A stretch of DNA of 43,618 bases from JAUWKC01 sp035529895 (lineage in GTDB: Bacteria; Planctomycetota; Phycisphaerae; Sedimentisphaerales; Anaerobacaceae), in contig DATKVV010000094.1 of assembly GCA_035529895.1 (NCBI GenBank), positions 1 through 43,618 of the forward strand, in the 5' to 3' direction. The position numbers were made by a program, and so were the translations under genes. Below the pieces are notes generated by a model, which was given only the letters and a program-made list of their open reading frames with translations, did no database searches and was not told the DNA's origin. Position 1 is the stretch's first letter. Every line of letters starts with the position of its first letter. Positions 18,102 to 24,729 of the stretch are shown piece by piece.

Positions 18102-18725
18102 ATGAAGATAAGGCTAATGGTCTTGAGTTGTTTGGCAGGTATCGTGGTTTTATCTATGGGCCGCGAATACAGCCGGGCCGGCTCAGAAGTTGGTGAGCCC
18201 TCATTGAAGGTAGGCGTTGTCAGTATTTGGAAGATATTTCAGAATTCCAAGAGGATTGGCAAATACAGGCAGGAAACCATGGCCGAAAGGCAGCGAATGC
18301 GAGCAAGACTGGAGCAGCTTGAAAGGGAGGTCACAACTGAGGAAGAAGGGCTCAAGACGTTGAAGGTCGGCAGCGGCGACTATTTGACACAATATAAGGA
18401 TGCTCTGGAAAAACGGGCCGCACTCCAGGCCGAACAAAAATTCTACAATGAGAAAATGACGTCGGAAGAACAGCGAATAAGCAAAGAGCTTTACGAAGAT
18501 ATTCTGCGGGAAACCAGCAAGGTTGCAAAGCAGAAGGGTTTACAATTAGTGTTTGAAAACAGTGAACCGCAGCTTGAGGCGTTGAACCCCAATCAGCTTG
18601 AGTTTGCCATGGGGACGCATAAACTGCTGTACAGCGAGGGCTGTTCGGATATTACCGATGAGGTTATGGCCCGGGTTGATGCAAAGGAAAGTGAAAAACA
18701 AAATGCAAAAAGCGCAAAGCCATAG
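18102..18725 (+). CDS. skp: OmpH/Skp family periplasmic chaperone
   Basis: Skp holds unfolded outer-membrane proteins in the periplasm and passes them to BamA. The product is 207 residues. A Sec signal peptide (residues 1-27) is followed by KVGVVSIWKIFQNSKRIGKYR, the conserved OmpH start, then a long charged coiled coil (about 60-145) that forms the tentacles, and a C-terminal strand (KGLQLVFENSEP). AAAGGA precedes the ATG by seven bases. The 42-bp gap to bamA and the order bamA-skp-lpxD-fabZ match many Gram-negative genomes. The last 15 residues are Lys/Ala/Glu-rich and not conserved. Confidence 0.88.
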   Translation: MKIRLMVLSCLAGIVVLSMGREYSRAGSEVGEPSLKVGVVSIWKIFQNSKRIGKYRQETMAERQRMRARLEQLEREVTTEEEGLKTLKVGSGDYLTQYKDALEKRAALQAEQKFYNEKMTSEEQRISKELYEDILRETSKVAKQKGLQLVFENSEPQLEALNPNQLEFAMGTHKLLYSEGCSDITDEVMARVDAKESEKQNAKSAKP

Positions 18726-18809
18726 GGGAATGCGGCAAACATAAAACACAAATCGCAAAATCGCTGATTGTCATTTTTGGTCTTTTTAGCTTTTACTTTT
18801 TGGTTTCCT

Positions 18810-19889
18810 ATGAAACTGACAGTTACACAACTGGCCGGGCGGATTGGCGCCGAGTTAGTCGGGGACGGCTCCGGGCAGATAAGCGGCGTGGGGGCAATAG
18901 AGTCGGCCGGCAAGACGGAGGTTACTTTCATCAAGGATACTGAACGCTACGGAACGCGTTCGGGAGGCCTTACCGATGCCCATCATACGGCAATGCTTCA
19001 AAGCTCAAAGGCAGGGGCGGTAATCGTCTCCAGGCGTATAGAAGGGTTGGACAGGCCGCAGTTGATTGTTAGGAATGTCGATGCGGCCCTGATAAAAGCT
19101 TTGAATGTTTTTGCGCCTAAGTTGAAGGCCCCGAGCGCAGGTGTTGACTCAACTGCAAAGGTCGGTCAGGATGTCAAGATAGGCCCGGGCGCTGCTGTCG
19201 GTCCATACGTGGTAATTGACGACAGGGTTGAGATCGGAGCAAACACTGTAATTGCCCCAGGATGCAGAATTGGTGAGAAATCAAGGCTCGGCAATAATTG
19301 CCGGCTCGACAGCAACGTCGTCGTTTATCATGACTGCACCATCGGCAACAACGTCATCATTCAGGCCAACACCACTATCGGCTCAACCGGCTTTGGCTAT
19401 TGCTTTATAGACGGCAGCCACCAACTTGTTCCGCACAACGGCGGCGTGGTGATTGAAGATTTCGTCGAGATAGGGGCTAACTGCTGTGTTGACAGGGCTA
19501 AGTTCGGCAATACCGTAATAGGGGCGGGAACCAAGATAGATAACCTTGTGCAAATCGCTCATAATGTAATAATTGGCAAATGCTGCCTGATAGCAGGCCA
19601 GGGGGCTATTTCGGGCAGTTGCAAGCTCGGTGACAGGGTAGTTTTAGGAGGGCAGGTCGGCCTGGTGGATAACATAGAAATCGGTGACGGCGCAATGGTC
19701 GGGGCCAAAGCAGGGGTCATGCGCAGTGTAGGAGCCGGAGAACAGGTACTTGGCATACCGGCAATCGAAAGAAAAGAGGCCCTGCGAGTAATGAGTCTGT
19801 CGGTGCGTTTGCCCAAGCTGGCCGAGCAGTTAAAGCAGCTCATTAAGAGGATGAAAAGGCTTGAAGCTGCAAAAGACAATAAAGAGTGA
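18810..19889 (+). CDS. lpxD: UDP-3-O-acylglucosamine N-acyltransferase
   Basis: LpxD adds the second acyl chain in lipid A synthesis. The product is 359 residues from ATG 18810 (MKLTVTQLAGRIGAELVGDG), which matches the family start; the open frame to 18768 adds a hydrophobic stretch unlike LpxD. No Shine-Dalgarno sequence is visible. The uridine-binding N-terminal domain (1-100) is followed by a left-handed beta-helix of hexapeptide repeats (about 105-320), including STGFGYCFIDGSH, where GFGY(x) is conserved, and NLVQIAHNVIIG, whose His is the catalytic base. A C-terminal helix (LPKLAEQLKQLIKRMKRLEA) closes it. It overlaps the next gene by 29 bp. Confidence 0.93.
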   Translation: MKLTVTQLAGRIGAELVGDGSGQISGVGAIESAGKTEVTFIKDTERYGTRSGGLTDAHHTAMLQSSKAGAVIVSRRIEGLDRPQLIVRNVDAALIKALNVFAPKLKAPSAGVDSTAKVGQDVKIGPGAAVGPYVVIDDRVEIGANTVIAPGCRIGEKSRLGNNCRLDSNVVVYHDCTIGNNVIIQANTTIGSTGFGYCFIDGSHQLVPHNGGVVIEDFVEIGANCCVDRAKFGNTVIGAGTKIDNLVQIAHNVIIGKCCLIAGQGAISGSCKLGDRVVLGGQVGLVDNIEIGDGAMVGAKAGVMRSVGAGEQVLGIPAIERKEALRVMSLSVRLPKLAEQLKQLIKRMKRLEAAKDNKE

Positions 19890-21171
19890 AGCCGGGCTAT
19901 CCGGTAAAGGTCTGTTTGATGGCAAAGAGGCGAAGGTTACTTTTCGCCCCGCTGCCGCGGATTCCGGAGTGGTGTTTGTACGCACCGATACCCCGGAACC
20001 GGTGCGGATTAGCGCCGTTGCGCCCAATCTTGCGGAGCGAAGCCGACGAACCACCCTTAAGAAGGGCTCTGTAAGCATAGAAACGGTCGAGCATTGCCTG
20101 GCGGCGGTCAACGCACTGGGGATTGACAATCTTGTTATAGAAACCGATGCGCTTGAGCTGCCGGCTCCTGACTGCAGCAGCGCCGAATATTTCAAAGTTC
20201 TCAAACGAGTCGGACTCATCGAACAGCAGGTGGCCAGGAAAGAGTTTGCCATTAGAGAGCCGATTAGTATCGCTGAGGGCGAGGCATCGATATACGCCCT
20301 GCCATACGCAGACGACGGATTGAACGTTACCTACGATCTTGACTACGGTGGTCATACCGGCATTGGGCGAGAGATTTATAGCTGCCGGATTACGCCGGAG
20401 AGCTTCGAGAAAAACCTCGCGCCGGCCCGGACTTTTTTGCTTGAAGCTGAGGCGAAGCAGTTTCAGGCTCGCGGAATGGGAACTCACCTCAGTCCCCGGG
20501 ATATTCTGGTTATCAACTCGGACGGGCCCATCAAGAACAGTTTCAGGTTCCCGAACGAGTGCGCCAGACACAAGATTGTGGATTTACTCGGCGACCTTGC
20601 GCTTGTCGGGCGGGCGATTAGAGGCAGAATCGTGGCCTACAAGTCAGGCCATTCATTGAACCAGCAGCTTGTGCGAAAACTGTATGAGGCGGCCGAGCGG
20701 CAGGAACGTATTCAAAAGTCTGGAACTGATGCACTTCTGGATATACGGCATATTGCCAGGGTTCTCCCACACAGATACCCGTTTTTGCTGGTGGACAAAG
20801 TGGTTGAAATCGAGGGCGACAGGCGAATAAAAGCAATAAAAAATGTAAGCTTCAACGAGCAGTTCTTCCAGGGACATTTTCCAGGCACCCCTATTATGCC
20901 CGGGGTGCTTATAGTAGAGGCAATGGCGCAGGTCTCCGGTCTGTTGTTCGCACAAAAGCTCGAGCACAGGGGCAAGCTGGCGGTGCTCTTGAGCATGGAC
21001 GGCGTGAAGTTGCGTAAAGCCGTCGTCCCCGGAGACCAGCTTATCCTTACCGCTGAAACCGTCAGGATGAGAAAAAGAGGAGCACAGTGTCAGTGCAGGG
21101 CGATGGTGGGCGAGACCCTGGTTGCCGAAGCGCAAATCAAGTTTGTCCTTGTGGATGATGAGAAGTTATGA
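19861..21171 (+). CDS. lpxC/fabZ: Bifunctional LpxC deacetylase / FabZ dehydratase fusion
   Basis: LpxC performs the committed deacetylation of lipid A synthesis; FabZ dehydrates 3-hydroxyacyl-ACP in fatty acid synthesis. The two compete for one substrate pool, and here they are one 436-residue protein. LpxC occupies 1-280: the zinc ligands His78 (TVEHCL), His237 and Asp241 (RHKIVDLLGD) and the catalytic His264 (KSGHS) fall at E. coli positions. FabZ occupies about 290-436, with HRYPFLLVD, His339 in QGHFPG and Glu353 in VEAMAQ. The start is TTG 19861, inside the lpxD end, and fits the family start KLQKTIK. The fusion is known from Bacteroidota, Chlorobi and Planctomycetota. Confidence 0.93.
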   Translation: MKLQKTIKSEAGLSGKGLFDGKEAKVTFRPAAADSGVVFVRTDTPEPVRISAVAPNLAERSRRTTLKKGSVSIETVEHCLAAVNALGIDNLVIETDALELPAPDCSSAEYFKVLKRVGLIEQQVARKEFAIREPISIAEGEASIYALPYADDGLNVTYDLDYGGHTGIGREIYSCRITPESFEKNLAPARTFLLEAEAKQFQARGMGTHLSPRDILVINSDGPIKNSFRFPNECARHKIVDLLGDLALVGRAIRGRIVAYKSGHSLNQQLVRKLYEAAERQERIQKSGTDALLDIRHIARVLPHRYPFLLVDKVVEIEGDRRIKAIKNVSFNEQFFQGHFPGTPIMPGVLIVEAMAQVSGLLFAQKLEHRGKLAVLLSMDGVKLRKAVVPGDQLILTAETVRMRKRGAQCQCRAMVGETLVAEAQIKFVLVDDEKL

Positions 21172-21227
21172 AAGTACGACAGCCGAAAATCGGTTCGTGT
21201 CCTTGAGGGAGGCAGGAGAAGACCAGA

Positions 21228-22037
21228 ATGATCCAGGTTCATCCCAGTGCCGTGGTTCACGGCGATACGCAGTTGGGTAATGACGTTACAATCGGGCCCA
21301 ACTGTGTTGTTGACAGCGGTGTCACAATTGGCGCCGAAACCGTGCTTGATGCCAATGTTGTGATTGGCAGGAACGTCAAACTCGGAAAGAACAATCACTT
21401 GTTTGCCAACTGCGTGATTGGCGGCCAGCCGCAGATACTTGGTTTGAGCCCTGATGCGGACATCGGCGGGCTTGTGATTGGAGATAGAAACACCATTCGC
21501 GAGCAGGTGACAATCCACCCGAGTATTTATAAAGACAGAGTAACTGAAGTTGGAAACGACAATCTGCTTATGATAGGCGTGCATATAGGCCATGACTGCG
21601 TACTTGAAGATAAGATTGTTTTGAGCAACTATGTGCAGATAAGCGGTCACTGCAAAATCGAAACGGGGGTTTGGCTTAGCGGCATGGTTTTATTGCATCA
21701 GTTTGTGACTATCGGCAAGTGGTGCTATGCCGCAGGTCTTGCCGGGATTAACCACGATGTCCCGCCGTTTCTAATTGTCAGCGGTCATTATCCGCCGAAA
21801 GTCCGCGGCGTCAACAAGCGGGGTCTGGTTCGAGCCGGTCTCAGCGAGCGGCAGCAACAGAGCGTATTCGAGGCCTACCATAAGCTCTATCGCCGCGGCG
21901 GGGCCCTTCTGGAAAATGCGAAGGCCCTGGCTAAAGAGGACGGGCTCGATGAGAATGTTAAGGCAATGATTGATGTGATAACCAGAAGCAGTGAACACCG
22001 GTTTGGCAGACACCTTGAAACGTTCAGGCACGATTAA
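21228..22037 (+). CDS. lpxA: UDP-N-acetylglucosamine acyltransferase
   Basis: LpxA performs the first acylation of lipid A synthesis. The product is 269 residues, normal length. A left-handed beta-helix of hexapeptide repeats (about 1-190; IHPSAVVHGD-like start, VTIGPNCVVDSGVTIG, VVIGRNVKLG) carries the catalytic His in GVHIGHDC, and the C-terminal helical domain follows RGVNKRGLVRAGLS. AGGAG lies upstream of the ATG. It is followed 23 bp later by a Gfo/Idh oxidoreductase. Whether it prefers UDP-GlcNAc or the 3-amino analogue cannot be read from the sequence. Confidence 0.93.
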   Translation: MIQVHPSAVVHGDTQLGNDVTIGPNCVVDSGVTIGAETVLDANVVIGRNVKLGKNNHLFANCVIGGQPQILGLSPDADIGGLVIGDRNTIREQVTIHPSIYKDRVTEVGNDNLLMIGVHIGHDCVLEDKIVLSNYVQISGHCKIETGVWLSGMVLLHQFVTIGKWCYAAGLAGINHDVPPFLIVSGHYPPKVRGVNKRGLVRAGLSERQQQSVFEAYHKLYRRGGALLENAKALAKEDGLDENVKAMIDVITRSSEHRFGRHLETFRHD

Positions 22038-22060
22038 CGTCGGATTTTAGCCGAAGACCA

Positions 22061-23065
22061 ATGGATAAGATACGGACTGCCGTTGTAGGTGCGGGCAAAA
22101 TGGGGGCGATACACGCTAAGGTCTACGACCAGTTGCCGCAAAGTCAGCTTGTTGCCGTCGTTGATATAGATGCTGAAAGAGCAAAACGTCTGGCGAGCCA
22201 ATACAAGTGCTCAGCTTATACTAACTGCGTGGATATCCTCGGCAAAGTTGACGCGGTAACGATAGCGGCTCCGACTGCGCATCACCTGGAGTTGGCGAAG
22301 GTTTTTATCGAAAACAAGGTCCCGGTGATGATCGAAAAACCGCTGGCGGCCAACATTGACGAGGGTAGAAAGGTCGTCGAACTCGCCAAGAAGAATAATA
22401 TCGTGGTGGCGACAGGTCATTCCGAACGCTGCAACCCTGTTGTACAGGCGATAAAACGGCTGGATATAGAGCCCAAGTTTATCGAGGCGACCCGAATAAG
22501 CCCCTATCCGTTTCGCTCGACCGATATCGGGGTCGTGCTGGATGTGATGATTCACGACATAGATATTATTCTGTCTCTGGCGGCAAGCAGGATTAAGAAC
22601 GTAGATGCGGTGGGCGTCAGTGTCATAGACGAGAAAGAGGATATTTGTAACGCAAGAATCGTTTTCGAGAATGGCTGTATCGCAAACATCACCGCCTCGC
22701 GACTGGCCCTGAAGACGGAAAGGAAATTGAGGGTATTCAGCCGGCAGGCCTATTTAAGTGTGGATTATTATAAAAAAAGCGGCATTATCATCAAGGCCGA
22801 CCCGAATATAAACGTTGTCAAGTGGATAAAAGAACAACAGAACGCCGGAGATTTCAACCCGCTGGCCGTGAACTGGCCTGATTTGCTGCATATAGAGGAG
22901 CTTAATATAGACGATAAGGAACCATTGCGTCTCGAGCAGGAGGCTTTTTTGCGCTCCTGCACGGACAGGACGGCCAAACCCGAGGTGAGTGCCGAAGAGG
23001 GTCTGGCGGCGATGGAATGTGCGGAGATGATCCTGGCCTCGGTCAAAAAACATACGTGGGATTAG
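22061..23065 (+). CDS. Gfo/Idh/MocA oxidoreductase in the lipid A cluster
   Basis: The product is 334 residues. The N-terminal Rossmann domain has VVGAGKMGAIHAKVY (NAD(P) site) and VVDIDAERAKRL; MIEKPLA is the conserved EKP motif with the catalytic Lys near residue 94. The alpha/beta C-terminal domain contains DVMIHDIDIILSLA. The substrate is probably a sugar nucleotide. Because it is the last gene after lpxD-lpxC/fabZ-lpxA, one attractive possibility is a GnnA-like UDP-GlcNAc 3-dehydrogenase that prepares an amide-linked lipid A. GnnA requires the aminotransferase GnnB, which is not in this window, so this is only inference. Confidence 0.85.
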   Translation: MDKIRTAVVGAGKMGAIHAKVYDQLPQSQLVAVVDIDAERAKRLASQYKCSAYTNCVDILGKVDAVTIAAPTAHHLELAKVFIENKVPVMIEKPLAANIDEGRKVVELAKKNNIVVATGHSERCNPVVQAIKRLDIEPKFIEATRISPYPFRSTDIGVVLDVMIHDIDIILSLAASRIKNVDAVGVSVIDEKEDICNARIVFENGCIANITASRLALKTERKLRVFSRQAYLSVDYYKKSGIIIKADPNINVVKWIKEQQNAGDFNPLAVNWPDLLHIEELNIDDKEPLRLEQEAFLRSCTDRTAKPEVSAEEGLAAMECAEMILASVKKHTWD

Positions 23066-23210
23066 ATGATTGATTGACTATTCATTATCAGAGACCCACG
23101 ATTGAAACTTCCGTTCTTCAGTTTTTCCACGTGACCAAAACTTTTTTTTCCGCCTTTAGTAATTGACGGCGTAAGACCAGCAAATAGGGAAATTTTGAAA
23201 GGGGAAAAAG

Positions 23211-23903
23211 ATGGCAAAAAGTTCGAAAAATATTGCGATTCTGGCAGGCGTGGCGTCTTGTGTGGTGTTTTTAGCCAGTATTTCTACCGTGTCGATGGCG
23301 AAGCCGAGGTTTCAAGAGAACGGCGGACAGCAGGCTGCCGAGCAAGTAAAAGACCCATACGAAGGCGCAAGGATACTGCTCGAGGCGTTTGTAGTAGAAG
23401 TTGAACTTGAAGCCCTTTACAAGGCGGGGGTGAGCCCTATCGGTCAAAAGCCGAACTCAGCGTCGATAGAAAATATCCTCCAATGTCTGAAAGATAAAGA
23501 CCGCGCAAAGGTAACCACAGGAGCAAAGGTAGCCGTCACACAGAGGGAATCGGGGGTTATTCAGGTGCAGGAGCAGGTATATATGGAACGACAGCGACCG
23601 GTCAGGGGAGCCAGAGACGGCGAGGCTGAGGTTCAGAAGACCTTTGATTGCTATAATGTCAACAGGCAGTTTGATGCTGATGTGGTTGTCAATCCGCAAG
23701 GGAGAATCAGGGTGAGGTTTAGATTCACGCAGAACACGCTCGGAAAGGCTTCTTCCGAAAAGGATAGACCGCCTGATACGATAGCACGAAACTGGTCAGG
23801 GACAGTATCTCTTGAAGCCGGCAGGCCGAGTATCGTTGGCGCGACACAGAACCAAGAGGCGGTGGTTTTCCTGATTCTTTGTGCCGATATTGAGAAAGAG
23901 TGA
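23211..23903 (+). CDS. Small secreted protein, tentative secretin-like core
   Basis: The product is 230 residues with a clear Sec signal peptide (residues 1-31, ending VSMA) and a good Shine-Dalgarno sequence (GAAAGGGG). I do not recognise a named family. The order of segments resembles the C-terminal homology region of secretins: ENILQCLKDKDRAKVTTGAKVAV (the usual 'old values' helix and strand), a GVIQVQEQVY strand, VVVNPQGRIRVRFRF, and a final TVSLEAGRPSIVG followed by AVVFLILCADI. All N-domains and most of the barrel are missing, so it cannot form a normal secretin pore alone. It stands alone between the lpx operon and nfi. Confidence 0.5.
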   Translation: MAKSSKNIAILAGVASCVVFLASISTVSMAKPRFQENGGQQAAEQVKDPYEGARILLEAFVVEVELEALYKAGVSPIGQKPNSASIENILQCLKDKDRAKVTTGAKVAVTQRESGVIQVQEQVYMERQRPVRGARDGEAEVQKTFDCYNVNRQFDADVVVNPQGRIRVRFRFTQNTLGKASSEKDRPPDTIARNWSGTVSLEAGRPSIVGATQNQEAVVFLILCADIEKE

Positions 23904-23919
23904 CCGATTCAGAGCCAGG

Positions 23920-24594
23920 TCAAGCTTTAAGCTTTGCTCTGCTGACCAGTTGATGAGCAAGGCGTGCCGGCTCGGGCAGACGATATCTTGTGGTACAGGC
24001 TAAGACGATCTGAATTGCATCATTTAGCAGGCATTTGTTGCCCACAGAGACAAAAACCGGCTTGACATTGGTGCGTGTCCTGAGCACCGCTCCTATGACC
24101 TCGTTATTGTCCTTCAATACGCTGTAAGCACCTTTTTCGATTGGCGGTTCGGCAAACTCGCCGGTTAGTCTGCTTTTTGCGCAGCCAACTGTGGGCTTAT
24201 CAAAGAAGAGGCCCAGATGGGCCGCCAGGCCGAGCCGGCGGGGATGGGCGACTCCCTGGCCGTCAATTATGAAAACATCGGGCGCACTGCTTAGTTTTTG
24301 GACGGCCGCGATGCAGGCCGGTGCTTCGCGAAAAGAAAGCAGGCCCGGGATATAGGGAAACGTCACCTTTCGCAGCGCAGTTGTTGTTTCAATAAGCTCA
24401 AAGTCGGGCACTTTTAGAACCACAGCGCATGCCACTATTATCGTGCCGTCCCTGCTGAACGCACAATCGAGGCCGGCACCCAGCCTTGGCTGCTTTTTCA
24501 GTGGGATAACCTTCACCCTGTGGGCCAGGTTTCTCTGCAATTCTGTGGCCTGTGCATAAGATAAGTCCCAGCCGTGTAAGTTTTTTGTCTGCAT
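23920..24594 (-). CDS. nfi: Endonuclease V
   Basis: Endonuclease V cuts DNA near deaminated bases, mainly inosine. The product is 224 residues, normal length. Asp43 (GLDCAF), Glu90 in PYIPGLLSFREAPA and Asp111 in FIIDGQGVAHPRRLGLA are the metal-binding residues, and TVGCAKSRL is the conserved DNA-binding segment. Start ATG 24592-24594 has AGAGG immediately upstream with only one base between, which is unusually tight, but no better start exists. It is divergent from uvrA, another repair gene, with overlapping promoters. Confidence 0.93.
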   Translation of the reverse strand: MQTKNLHGWDLSYAQATELQRNLAHRVKVIPLKKQPRLGAGLDCAFSRDGTIIVACAVVLKVPDFELIETTTALRKVTFPYIPGLLSFREAPACIAAVQKLSSAPDVFIIDGQGVAHPRRLGLAAHLGLFFDKPTVGCAKSRLTGEFAEPPIEKGAYSVLKDNNEVIGAVLRTRTNVKPVFVSVGNKCLLNDAIQIVLACTTRYRLPEPARLAHQLVSRAKLKA

Positions 24595-24626
24595 ACCTCT
24601 TATGGATTTAACGAGTAAGACGCCTA

Positions 24627-24657
24627 ATTTTACCTTATCATAACTTTTTGGTACAAT
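24627..24657. promoter_or_regulatory. Overlapping divergent promoters of nfi and uvrA
   Basis: Plus strand: TTTACC (24629-24634), 17 bp, TACAAT (24652-24657) toward uvrA. Minus strand: TTGTAC (24651-24656), 18 bp, TAAAAT (24627-24632) toward nfi. The -35 of each lies on the -10 of the other, so the two polymerases would exclude each other. I see no LexA-like palindrome here. Confidence 0.5.
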
Positions 24658-24729
24658 TATTAGTTTGGGTTGGTGCCGATTTCTTGCCGGAGCACTACCT
24701 TAACCAATGAAGCTTGGAGACCGGGACCT

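Noticed and set aside
24595..24729. SOS (LexA) box before uvrA
   Set aside because: I looked for CTG-N10-CAG and GAAC-N4-GTTC type palindromes and found none convincing.
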